Below, in pieces: positions 47,897 to 59,534 of a DNA stretch of 64,000 nt. Each line of letters begins with the position of its first letter. The stretch's first letter is position 1. The notes beneath the pieces are model-generated. The model made no database searches, had not been told where the DNA came from, and worked only from the letters and a program-made list of their open reading frames with translations. The position numbers were made by a program, and so were the translations under genes. This DNA comes from Ramazzottius varieornatus. Taxonomy: Eukaryota > Tardigrada > Eutardigrada > Parachela > Ramazzottiidae. Location: positions 3,877,777 to 3,941,776 of the forward strand of contig BDGG01000004.1 in NCBI GenBank assembly GCA_001949185.1, given 5' to 3'.

Positions 47897-50881
47897 CTAC
47901 GTTTCGCCCTTGCTGTACGATCCAGGCGGTGGCTGTAGCAGATATGGCAGATGGGACATCTGCTCGGGAGAAAATGCGTAGAAAGCTTGCCCGGTATTCT
48001 TCCTGGTGTTCTCTCGCCGTGTTCCGTTTCTGTAATAGAGTGCATAGGGCTTCAAGACTGAACTTTCAATTTACATGTTCTGTCAGTGTCTTACTTTCTC
48101 ATGTCATCCAGCATGGCTTTCCACTCGGATTCGGTGAACTCCACATGGTCCTGAACGTGGGACATTTGCTCGAGAGTGACTGCCATAGCCGTTCTGTCCT
48201 TGGCACTTTTACACATGGTCACACGAAGGCCGCCCAAGGCTTCTGTTAGTTTCTCGGCTCGTTGTAGAAGGCTGAACTGTTTTTGAGTATGCATTGAAAG
48301 CTCTCGAGCAAAATCGGCTCTCGCCGTACTCAACATGGCCGAATCTAAGGTAAAACATCCCCGTAAAGCACACGCGAAAGAAAACAGATTCAAGGAAAAA
48401 ACTCACCGATGCAAGCGGCGTATTGGGAGAACTGAAGTAAGCGCTTTCCGTGGAATTTGTTTATATCGTGCTGAAATTCGATTTCGTTGCTTCTGCAAAC
48501 ACAATAGGTTTCGTTACCTTAAACTTCAGAGATACAGAAGCCAGAACGAACGCTGAATATAAACCTTTCAGTCAGCGATGCTTTCTCGTTGACGCCGACG
48601 TTCAGGAAGACAGGATATACGCGAAAAGAAAAACCTTCTCCGTTGTACCCGAATTTGGTTGTCGATGGCATACGAGGCAGGAATATTTCCATTTCACCCC
48701 TAAAATAGCAGGACGAAAGTAGTGAGACACTCATTTACAGTGCAACAGCGTTCAGTGTGTAATGAGTGTACCCCGTTGGTGATTCAACTGAGATTTGCTG
48801 GTTGGTGTTGACCAGTTCCCATGACTCGCCCACGCAGACCGTGAACTTGATTCGTGCGAGTAGATCCATGCCAGCCACGATATCCTCCAGCATCACCTTC
48901 TCCTCTTCCCAACACGACAAAAGACTCTCGTAATAGACTAGTAAGCCGTTGGTCTTGATGCTGTTCAACGTGTTCCTCTTTGACAGGAGATCCGTCGTGT
49001 ATATGGCGTTCATGATACATGCGATCGTTGCTGTAATCTGACAAAGAAATTACGATTAGTGTAGTAGTTCTGTCGAACAGACCATTTGTAACCATTTGTA
49101 CCATTTGTGACATGACCAAACATTCCCTCGTATACATTCTAATCATGTCACCAGGGAAGTTCACAGGGTAAGGAGGGTTCCAGTCTTGAATGTCCATCAA
49201 CAGGAGGCTCATCAAGGGACGCCGTATCCTTGAAGGCCAACTTCCGGGTCCCGGGTCGAGACTCCAGGGGTGCGTCCATCTACTCTCGTCGTACAAAGCT
49301 GATCGAAGTAAGACCTGTGCGATGCAATGTATCATCAGTATAGCTGTGTTTTTCGCGATACGGGGAGGTGTGGTACTAAATATGGTACTAACCGCAAAAT
49401 CCTGCAGCTCTTCGCTTTGATGAAAACGGTCGTCAATCTCCTTGATGACTTGTTCCAGAAGTCTTCTCTACAAATCCATGAGTGGGCATATTATTGATAT
49501 GGGAACCAATTTGCTCGTGTTGATGACTCTACGCAGTTCATCTCAGTGGACTTACCAGTTTGGCTTTCCTGTCCTCAGTTTGGGCTACGCTGTTGTAGCA
49601 AGGGTTCACGACGGAAGGAGACAAGCAGGTGTCTGCTATGTCAAGAATGAGCTTGAACATTCGGAGGGCGGCTGGATAAGGAACGAATTGCTCGTCGGAA
49701 CCTTCAACCCGCGAGGTTCTACGATAGTCGACCATCGGACCCGGAAGCCTGGTCGCTTCGGTACTCCACAACGTGCACAGTCCAGGGAGGGAATCCAGGC
49801 AGGTGCTATTGCGAGAGTGGTAGCCGGTGAAAGCTCCGACCGTCGTGACATTGTATCGGAACTGAGCTGCAAAGAGAACAATGCAACGTAAACTGGGACT
49901 GTCGGCTTCTGGACCAATGCAAACGCCAAAACTCAGGGCAGAAGATACAGTACTTACGCATATGTTCGACAACAGGGAAGTTTTCTTTTAGCACCACAAG
50001 ACTCTGGAGTTGCAGGTTGATGGGCTGGAATGCCTTGTCCAAGTTGGTTTTCTCTGTGCTTGATTTGAATGTGGGACAAGATCCCCCTACAAAGATTCAG
50101 GCTGAATATTAATTTTTGCCCCACGAAACGCGTTATACTCAGCAACGAACTACGGTGTAATTTACTCAGCGCTGTTTGAATGTTGCCTTCCATCAGAGCA
50201 ACTGTAGCAAGAACGTGGCTCAGGAACTCGGTAACGGAAGTTTCGGCCTACGTGTACAACATAAGAAAATGCAGGAGCTCGAACCGGAAGTGATGTTCGA
50301 GACAAAATATTCACCAACAGTACTCACTCGAATGTTCTCCATTCCAGGCTCTGTGGGTTCTTCTTGGATGAACCGGTAGAAAGCGTTAAGTTTCGACTTC
50401 CAAAACTGCCTACAATCACGAAGAGCATCACCTATGATGTCGCATCGGAACTGGATGTATGTCGGAGATACATACGCGAACTCACAGCAATCTGACCGGG
50501 ACGATACTGTTAACTGTGCAATCTGCCATAATCTCGTCGATGAAAACGGCTTTCCTGTGAACTCGCTGGCCAACACTGGTTTGGACGCTAGCGTAGCGTT
50601 CCTGGTTCCCGAGTTCGCGACTTTCGCGCATGTACCGATGCACCACCGCGTTGGTATGTAAAGCATGCCACTTCTGGTTGTTGATGCAGGTTGGTAATGC
50701 TGGTCTAACGGGAGTGCATTCCGTCGTAACGGATGGTAACAGCGTACAGAGATTCGGTTTTCCGTACTCGTCTACAAAAACATACAGGTGTTGATTGGTA
50801 GCATTCATATGATGAAATAATTTTTTATTTCTAGCTGTATGGCATATACGTACAGGCCAGTGGCTCTTCTTTCGACGACAT
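47897..50881 (-). CDS. INPP4: Inositol polyphosphate 4-phosphatase (INPP4A/B type), apparently without the C2 domain
   Basis: Removes the 4-phosphate of PI(3,4)P2 in endosomal/PI3K signalling. Thirteen exons (complement): 50854-50881, 50486-50771, 50328-50409, 50166-50247, 49958-50086, 49556-49866, 49393-49467, 49083-49314, 48739-49030, 48565-48699, 48407-48492, 48095-48344, 47897-48029. They give 706 residues in frame; human INPP4B has 924. The catalytic CX5R signature is in RVTMCKSAKDRTAMAVTLEQ. Other family stretches are FQPINLQLQSLVVLKENFPV, YNVTTVGAFTGYH, VLLRSALYDE, NGLLVYYESLLSCWEEEKVM(LEDIVAG), VYPVFLNVGVNE and the C-terminus RRENT...YAFSPEQ...PPPGSYSKGET. The N-terminus here (MSSKEEPLAYEYGKPNLCTL) is short and shows no C2 fold, unlike vertebrate members; an unrecognised upstream exon is possible. 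It converges with PPME1 at 110 bp. Confidence 0.92.
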
Positions 50882-51675
50882 GGTTTAGCCCTTAAATGAA
50901 GGTAAACGATGTCCTTCCGTCTACGCCGAGTAAGCAATTCGATGGCCTTGTCGACCCGAATGTCTTAAATTTTCGACACCAGGAACGACTACAACTACGG
51001 AAAGACCAATGCAGGTGGATGGTAGGCGACGTCGATATTGGCTCAAATTCTGACTGGGATGGGGAAGATCAACTCAGGTCGCCAAACAGCATTAGTCTAC
51101 TTGCGCTGTGCAAGATCTCAGCGGGGCAAACTGTCATCATTCTCCTGCTTTCAGGGTCCGCAGTGGATAAATGTGCTCATCCATTGAATATATCCCGCAT
51201 GCAGTCCATTCATTCCAGATCCAAACTTTTAAACTCAAAATATTGCTGAGTCATCCATTAGTAACGCTACTGTGGATACGAGTTGCCGTACAAGGCATAC
51301 GTGAGGAACAGAAGGAACTGATGGTGGGCCCTAAGGTGCAAAAAACACCTGTAGGATTTGCATTACTCATGAGGAAATTCGATAAAACACCTGAGCAATT
51401 GGGCTTACGATCTCGACAGTCGACACCGCCGGTCTGCGTGCCTGTCTTATCTCCCAGCTTCTTGACCCATAGATACTATTTTGCAGTCGTTGCGAACCAG
51501 CGTTTAGTCCATGGGGCATGGATCATTACAAAACGTCTCCTAACATTGGAACGGAAACAGCAGGCCGGATGTGAGCAGGTACTTACCAGTAAATTATCTA
51601 TATTAATTTTGGAGCGAACGCCTTTGGGCCTGAGCATTAAGCCTTGTCGCATATTAGACCTTATCGTACAAAGAG
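50882..51675. other. Spacer between divergent INPP4 and aspartylglucosaminidase
   Basis: Open frames such as 50896-51249 plus (MKVNDVLPSTPSKQFDGLVD) and 51171-51734 plus have no recognised domain or good splice partners. Promoters of both neighbours are expected here. Confidence 0.4.
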
Positions 51676-53364
51676 ATGGAAAAGACTGTATTCTTTTTGA
51701 TTTTACTGCATGTGCGGATCGGAGCTGGAAGTGAATTCATGGAGGCTGATGCAAAGAGGAGTGGAAGCCCGCCGGTTTCGTCCACTTTGCCCATCGTTGT
51801 CAACACCTGGCCTTTTGTAAACGCCACGAGAGTTGCGTGGAGAACGCTGGACAAGGATGGAGCAACAGTGATTGATGCAATCGAGGCAGGGTGCATGGTG
51901 TGTGAGAAGGAGCAGTGCGATGGTACTGTTGGGTACGGCGGAAGTCCGGACGAGAACGGCGAATCTTCTCTGGACGCGATGATTATGGACGGGTTGGTGC
52001 TTACGATTCGCAATGCAATAGCTCACCGAGCAGAGATACGGTAGCTTTGCAGTTAGTATGCTGATTAATTTGCAGAACGACCATGAACGTGGGTGCAGTG
52101 GGGTATCTTCGTCGAGTCAAATCTGCTATATCCGTCGCGCGACAGGTTCTAGAAAAGACTAAGCACACGCTTCTGGTTGGAGAACTAGGTGAGCCTTGAG
52201 CACAGAGACTCGATAAAATGAAAAATGCAGAGATAGCACGTAATAGCAGAGATCGGTATCATGAGTGCGACTCTAGTAAAAAAAAGCAAGAACTTCTTAT
52301 TTTTTAGCCACTCAGTTCGCCGTATCGATGGGATTTCCTGAAGAAAGTTTGTCAACCAAGAAGTCCAAGGAAATATGGAAGAAATGGAGGGATAGTAACT
52401 GCCAACCAAATTTCTGGCAAGTAAGCTCGTCTTTAAATTGTGGTCTATAGTATGGCATATCGTTCGGCATGCCCTTACTAGAAGAGTTACGTAGAAGAAA
52501 ATATTTCCAATTTGACTTTGTTCTGACGATTGCGGTGTATCGTAGAACGTTGTACCTGATCCAAAGACATCTTGCGGACCTTACTCGCGGCCTAAGACGT
52601 TCGAGCACAGTGACAAGACGTCACTCCCAGAACGAAGGGACTTGGAGATAAGCAGGTACAATCACGACACCATTGGGATGATAGCCATCGACGGTGAGGG
52701 AAACGTGGCCGCGGGAACATCCACGAATGGAGCAACACACAAAATTCCAGGGTCAGTTCCGATAGTCGTTGGTGGTGGACTTTTGACGTATTGTATTGGG
52801 ATCATCCACGAACAACGTTGGCAAAGCAAGTAAGACGTGTCACACCGGGTTTGTAGACGAGTTGGCGACTCACCAATAACCGGGGCTGGAGCATACGCCG
52901 ACAGCTCTATAGGCGCTGCAGTGGGAACGGGCGATGGAGATGTTCTAATGCGCTTTTTACCCAGGTAGGTCTTATATCCTCTACTGGCTCTACTATATCA
53001 TAGTGGAGAACGGTACGGAAGGCGATTAGCTTCATTTTTCAGTTTTCGTGCTGTCTTGAATATGGCGCAAGGTATAGAACCGGAAGCTGCCGCCGAAGAG
53101 AGCCTGAAGAAGATCACACAGTTCTACCCTGACTTTTCTGGCGCGGTGGTCGCCGTTGACCGACGGGGAAACCACGGTATGTTTTAGCGTAGAGTTTGAC
53201 GGAACGTGTAGTTTTGTACTTTTATCTAATTCATCTTTGTAGGAGCTGCTTGTCATGGGTTCGAAAGTTTCCAGTATTCCGTGTTCGCCGCTGGGTTCAA
53301 AGACGCTGTCCTAAAGAATATACCTTGTCGTCGCAAAATTCCACAAAGAGCCAGCGAAGATTGA
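51676..53364 (+). CDS. AGA: N(4)-(beta-N-acetylglucosaminyl)-L-asparaginase (aspartylglucosaminidase)
   Basis: Lysosomal N-terminal-nucleophile hydrolase that cleaves the GlcNAc-Asn bond in glycoprotein breakdown. Exons 51676-51992, 52076-52188, 52308-52420, 52546-52751, 52857-52964, 53043-53176 and 53243-53364 give 370 residues; human has 346. Signal peptide [20 protein letters not shown]. The alpha chain has [60 protein letters not shown] and CQPNFWQ. Autocleavage is expected before Thr223 in [10 protein letters not shown], which then becomes the catalytic N-terminal nucleophile. The beta chain carries [48 protein letters not shown] and [13 protein letters not shown]. Cysteines for the conserved disulfides are present. 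All key residues look intact and all phases agree. Confidence 0.97.
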
Positions 53365-54811
53365 AGTGTCCTTCTGTGCGTGCTTTCCAGAACCTTGGCC
53401 TTTCATTTTCTACCAGTAAGTTTTCTCCTTTTGTTAACCGCCGAAAGGTTTTCCTTTGTGAGCTGCTTTCGATACTTAGTAACCTTTCTGCTTCTTTTAC
53501 TGTTTTGGCATTCATCTCGCTAAATTACCGCTTGATTAATATTCAGACGGCGCTTAGGCACTTGTAAACACAGCATCCATTCGAATATTCCAAGTGAGCT
53601 GCTTGTTCACCGCTAAGTAGTGCTGGGAGGTCCAATACGCATACTTAAGTTCACTATCGATTGAGCTTTCAAATACTTCCGGCGCGACCCCGTCTCTGAT
53701 CTCCCTTTTTCTTCTTTTGCATGTGTGCATACGCTTCCGTAGCCCACAGAACGGTTTGTCTTTCTCGCTGCGCCTCCTTTCTGTCTTATCCGCCTTGGAG
53801 CACATCTTCTTTCGATCACATTTCGGTACAACAGAATGTGCATGTGATGCGGGGTATTCCGTTTTACTCAAGCTTGCTTTTCTCGGGAACCTAAACATTC
53901 TTTCTCCTTCCGGTGTTAGTCTCGAGACTGCACCTTTTTTTGTTGGGCTTTTCCGTGTCATTCAGTGAAATTCCAGATTTTCGAATGAAGAACCTGTTGC
54001 GGACTTATATGTGGTTGTGTTTTTGTTTCTGAAGGCAATATACATACATAGTCAGCGATATCTTTTTGCAGATGTGCGGGTTTGATAACTTTGGTATTTC
54101 TACTGCGCTGGAATGTATGGAATGATGTCAATTCCCTTACAAGCCATCACGCCGGATTACACGAGAGGGACGGGAAAATCGATGGGGATGACGTCCTGTT
54201 GGTGCCTGAATAAATTTGCATTTCCCTCAAAGTCTCTTATTAGTTTCCTCTGAACGACGGCTGTATGCATCGCTGTTGTCCGATTAGAGAGCCCAAATCA
54301 CATTTCCCCACATCGCCTGTCTGTCCTAAACGGATCCATAAATTTCCATTGAATGGAGAAAAGGGGACATCGCCTACAGTAGCTTCGTCTCTTCGGATGG
54401 TCCTGCATTAGGTGAGGAATGAACATCGTCCTTGTCACGAGGCGAAAACCGTTGAAATGCTATTTTCAGCTGGTGAAGTGGGAAGGGTACCACGTGAAAA
54501 ACGTGATGCTAATCTCATGTGCTCAAACTTCCTTACGAACCCAGACAACAGTTATTCTTGTCGAGAACTATTCGATTTGAAATTGCGGAGTCGGCGAACG
54601 CTATTCACCAAAACGGCTTCCGTCGGCAAAAGCGAAGCAGCGGTCTCGGTAGGCAAGTTCATGTGTTCATGATACGTTGTTCCACACGTTCTTCAATGTT
54701 TACCTTCTAGAATTTCTTTCTCTCTTTTGGGTATACGGATTTTGTGCAAACCGATTTATTGTTGCATTTATTCATTTGCAGGTGGAGCCTGTGGTCCTTT
54801 TCACGTTCCTG
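53365..54811. other. Spacer with AGA 3' UTR and NHL-gene 5' UTR
   Basis: A CAG acceptor (CATTTGCAG at 54772-54780) just before the NHL-gene ATG implies a noncoding first exon somewhere in this stretch. No supported coding region is seen. Confidence 0.4.
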
Positions 54812-57430
54812 ATGATGGAAGACCCGAAAATCGACATAACGCCAGCTCCACGTACTCTCGGTGATTGGCTACCGCAGGGGGGATCCATTCCAGTTTCGCA
54901 GTCCAGTAATTCGCTCCAAGCACATTCCCCGGTACTGCAGAGCTGTGGTGAATCCGTGGACTCAAGTGAATCTACCAGCGACAGCGCCACCTGTGGTCCA
55001 GTGCGAATACTTCCTTGCCAGCACCCGTCCTCAGATTCCCTGCCCGTTCAAGTTGCAGCGCAAACCCTAAGAGAAGAAATTCTGGAGTTACTTCGGAAAA
55101 CCGAAGCTCGAGTTGTGGAAATGGAGTCCGCACTACCCACCGCTTCGTCGTTATCTTCGCGTGTACCTGCTGCAGCTCCCCGATCGCTCAACCGGTCCGC
55201 AAGCCACAATGGTACATCCAATTGTACTCCTGTCCGACGAGTGGCTTCTTTCAGACAGGATAAGCTGCTTGACCTGAAAAGTCGGTTGCAAAAACTGCAC
55301 CTCGAATTGGAAGCGGTGCGTGCGGAGGGCACACCTTCAGAAATTACCAAGCTGAAGACCCTGAAAAAATTTGCACTCTTCCAGCTATCACCGCGCGCAA
55401 TTCCCAAGAGGGCTTATGCTGCCCCGTCCTGTGACTCGTCGGTGACGTCTGGTTTTGGCACGTCAAAAAGTTCGACTTGCTCAACCGTATCCCGCACTTC
55501 CTCCTTACGCAAGCCAGCTTACGGACGGTCAGTTTCCTACAGTGATCGACCAGCCAGCGCTTCCAGCACGACAAGCAAGTCAAACAACCTCCTCCGCTCC
55601 GCGTACGTCTGCTCAATTACAAGTGGCCTCGAAAAGGAAGGTTTTGTCAGTTGCGTATCAGGGAAAGAAACCAAACTTAGAGTGATACTGTGGAGTAAAG
55701 ATGTGCGGTCCCGACCGCCTTCCGGGCCGGAATGCCTTCAAGCCAGACTTGAGGCGACATCTGCCGGAAGTGAGGGCGCCGCCACTGCATCGAACGTCGT
55801 TGTGCGACAGCTACGAGCTGACACCTTTGAACTCAGCTTTACCTTGCCAGACATCACAGTATCGTGGAAGTTACATGTAACCCTGCAAGGTTCGCCGATC
55901 ACTGGAAGTCCTTTCCTCGCTCTGGGCAAGAAGCCGGTGATCAGAGAAGAAGCGGTACGTGAGTCGCTGTTTGCGCCAGTTTGCTCGAAACTTAATGGGT
56001 CCTTCAGAAATGGGACACCGTCGTCTCCGAAGTCGCGAAGCAGCCGAACGATATTCTCCGCTCCAGTACAACTGAATTCGAATAGGCTATCTGAAGTGGA
56101 GGAAGACGACTTGCTCATGCACAGTATTGGATCGTTTGGACGTACCAATGGTCATTTTTTGAACCCACAAGGCATCTGCATCACCGACGATGGACCGATC
56201 GCTGTAACTGATAGCCAGTTGGGCATAGTACAGGTAGGATTACTTAACAGCTGGAAAATGAAATCATAACGAAATTATCTTCCTTGATTCTGTAGGTGTT
56301 TACGATGGATGGCGAATTCGTCAAGCGGATCGGTCAACGTGGCCGGAAGCCCGGACAGTTACTACGACCCACAGGAATCACTTTTGCCCCACACTGCATG
56401 AACCAGTGGAATGTGGACATTTTCGTAGTGGCTGACTACGAGAATCGAACCATCGTGGTCTTCGATATGGAGGGCGTTGTCCTAGCCAGCTTCGGCGCTA
56501 GTATTCTTACCGGACCAAAGGGCGTGGTAGTCGCCACCAACGGGGACATCCTTGTTATCGACAACCGCTCAAATAGCCTCGTTATATTCCGCAATGGGAA
56601 ACTCTTCAAGAAGGCTTGGACGCCATCTTCAAGTCAAGCCAATCTGGCGGGTCCGCATTACGTGACGGTATGAAAAGGAAAAGATTTCTCTCTAAACACC
56701 TTTCCTAATGAGGTTATTTATCAGGTCTCGCGAGCATCCGGTGAAGTCTTTGTCTCTGACTTCCATCACCACTCGATCAAAGTATTTGACAACCAGTATA
56801 ATTACCGTTGGTCATTCGGCTCATTCAATGCTGACGGCGGAATGGGCTCCTTCAGCGGACCAACAGGTACTTGAAGGGATTTTCCCCAAACAGGATACAC
56901 TGCTCCGAATGAAATCGACTGGCCTTTGGTTTATCTTGGGAAAATGCATCTGAAGTCTGTTGCAGGCATTGCTGTCGATCACAGAGGGCTTGTCGTCGCC
57001 GACTGGGGAAGTGGCCGTATTCAGGTACGACCTAATTGACACGAACATGAACACGTTGAACAATCTTGTTGAAGAATAGTATTTTGCAACTAAACGGGAA
57101 ATAAAAGTTTTTTCTTCCCGTCTTGCAGCTGTTCGATCACAGTGGCTCTTTCCTGGCTTTCGTCACGTATTCCAGGCCTCTGTATGGACCTCAAGGTCTC
57201 GCATTAGGGCACGATGGATCAATCTATGTCTGCGACCCAGGTACCACGTTCATGTCACTGGGGATTTTTTGTCAAATAAGGCGTGGCAGAACAAGATCGG
57301 AACTGACATTGAGTACTTTGCAGGTAACCACTGCGTCAGGGTTTACCGCCATCCTCTAGACAGCACGGTTCCCGCCTCCGCGAGTACTTCTTCGAAAGAC
57401 GACGATTCCGAATCTCAAATCTCGTCCTAG
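54812..57430 (+). CDS. Filamin-domain plus NHL-repeat protein (TRIM2/3/71, Brat-like, without RING/B-box)
   Basis: NHL beta-propellers bind RNA or proteins; relatives such as LIN-41, Brat and TRIM71 repress mRNAs, and TRIM2/3 are ubiquitin ligases. Exons 54812-56233, 56296-56667, 56725-56866, 56966-57024, 57129-57240 and 57324-57430 give 737 residues. The start is taken at the first ATG after the acceptor ([13 protein letters not shown]). Residues 1-about 260 are Ser-rich with a helical segment ([40 protein letters not shown]). A filamin/ABP280-type Ig domain lies at about 275-370 ([30 protein letters not shown](F)). Six NHL-like blades run from about 430 to 720 ([100 protein letters not shown]). 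No RING, B-box or cysteine clusters precede the filamin domain, so ligase activity is not expected unless an upstream exon is missed. Confidence 0.9.
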
Positions 57431-59534
57431 AATTTTTATCCCTTGAAAAAATTTTGAATTCCCATAAAGAGTAAGTTTGTTTTGAACTCGATAATTTTTA
57501 TTTTGCATAATTGCTGTCTCGTTCAACGGTTGTAAACAAAACTTTTTATTTCGACTGTGTGCTGTATATATTGCTCAGTCGCTGAAAAGTTAACGATAGT
57601 GCGGTTGTCGATTTCTCATTGGAGAGCTACGTTACTGCTTCGAAACTAAAACGACGTTTTTTTTCCAACGACTCATTCAGAAGAGTGCTCCGCTGCAGAA
57701 TGGATGTCTACAGGGAGTAATGGGCTGTGAAGTTGCAAGCACTGCGGTATGAGTTGGGTAAAGAATAGTGCGTCATTTGAGTCGGGCGACAAAGTGATAC
57801 TTCCGACCGATATGCGATCTAGCTTTTTTATGTGGTTTCCATTTCTTAGCTGAAGCGGACATTCGGTCTAAATATCGTATACGCAGGACGAGAAATTATG
57901 GTACAGTAAAAATTATGGGACAGGCGGGCGGCGAAATGGAAATTCGACCGTAGAAAAGTGTTGGGAAATATATTACTGTGAATCGGTCGCGTAAGTACAT
58001 GCTCCCGTACCCCCGTAGCGAAAAGGCCTGTACCATAATTTCTCGTCCTGCGTGTACTGGAGATCAAGGATACCAGTAATCTGCGGCATTCGCATCAACT
58101 TTCGTCCGCGTAATCAGCCTCTCGGTCTTGGTGAGATGCCACCGGGAAATGTGATGCGAAGGTTGATAGACGATGTACTCTAGGTCGCATTCTACTCGTA
58201 GAAAGATATATGTGAATTCAGAGGAGCCACGCAGGGTGCGCCACGGGCTCCCAATGGCGATCTCATCAACCCTGACCGCAATTCGGCATGCGCAATTTCC
58301 GCCCAAACAAGAAGTTTTTATCCGCGCTTTCTAAATCGCACTTTAATTGAGTGGAAGAACGTAGCTCAGGTTGCGTTAGTGTCCGAACTTCACCGCTGCC
58401 AATATTTTAGTTCTTATAAACGACGCTAAAGGTGCAAGATCAATTCATGATGCTGGCGACAAGTTCGAGTCGTTCCCCAACCGAAACGCAGATCGTTTAC
58501 AATGAACAAGTTCAGCTTAAAGCTTGGAATTTTTCTCTGTGAAAAGCCGCATCATGAAAACTGCAATCCCAGCACACCGCGGGTCAGCCTAAAAGAAATA
58601 ACATAAAACTGTCACCGTGCATCTTATACTTGACGGTAAATACTTGGCAAAATTTTTACTTCTGGGAGGAGCAGCTGGGAAAGTTGTCCACCATCTTGCG
58701 AGGAACCACGGCCAAGAATCTGCAAACATGCTGAACGTACAATGGGCGGAGAAGTGAGAACCGTGGTCTCGCTTCCCTCACTCCCGGTTAAGCCACGTTC
58801 ATTATACGTACTACTATGTGTATGGCGGAAGAGCAACTCAACAGTTGGAAGCGAGCACTTTCGCACTGTCAGCACACTGCGTCAGTCCTAATTGTGATGG
58901 ACTTTCTTCCCGGTGGGTCACGGAATCAAAGGCTCACTAGGGAATAGCTATAGAGCTAGTTGTTACAGTACAACGGTTCCACATAATGTGTTGTTGAGCA
59001 GTGGAAATCCTTTCTGTGACAGCGCCCATACAAGATATCCGTCACACAATGGCCCGTGAGCGATGGATGTAATTCCTGAGCTTTTCAACCCCAAATCCTT
59101 TTCCGCCATCTACGGAATAAGTCAGCTTATCAAAGATCGCTAATCTATCAACCCAAGTCGTCAGATCCTGGGAGATTTGTTTCGTCCAGTTCGCAAGCAT
59201 CATATTCAGCGCACTCCCTTCAGTCATCCTAGTCTGATATTGACAGCTCCCAGACATAAATCACTTAACCTTTCATCCATTAATCCCGATAAATATTGTA
59301 TTTCGATCACATTCAGGCTTTGGCTGGTCTCAAATTTGTCTATTTTGCACTTCAAAACGGAGTATTATGGTGCATGCGTAGGCTGATCCGGGCCGGAAGC
59401 GACCGCGCAACTATCCGTTATTATTGTTATCTGGCTAAAGGCTATGGACATGACAACTTTTCCCTTTACGGATTTCGAACTTGATCCTATGACGAAGAAG
59501 TAATTTATCCGAGAACTGTTTTCGAACACTGAAA
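57431..59534. other. Spacer between the NHL gene and the GPCR, with a MITE
   Basis: AT-rich NHL 3' flank, then the palindromic element at 57884-58050, then the presumed GPCR promoter. No supported open frame. Confidence 0.45.
57876..58058. mobile_element. hAT-like MITE, 167 bp
   Basis: Inverted termini CAGGACGAGAAATTATGGTA(CAG) at 57884-57906 and the exact complement at 58028-58050. Flanking octamers are CGTATACG (57876-57883) and CGTGTACT (58051-58058), alike at six of eight positions. They read as a decayed 8-bp target duplication, although the inner part of the flanks is also nearly palindromic. No coding capacity. Confidence 0.75.

Noticed and set aside
49636-49929. Alternative-frame open frames over the INPP4 exon at 49556-49866
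   Set aside because: The frame containing NVTTVGAFTGYH joins neighbouring exons in phase and matches INPP4; the others do not.
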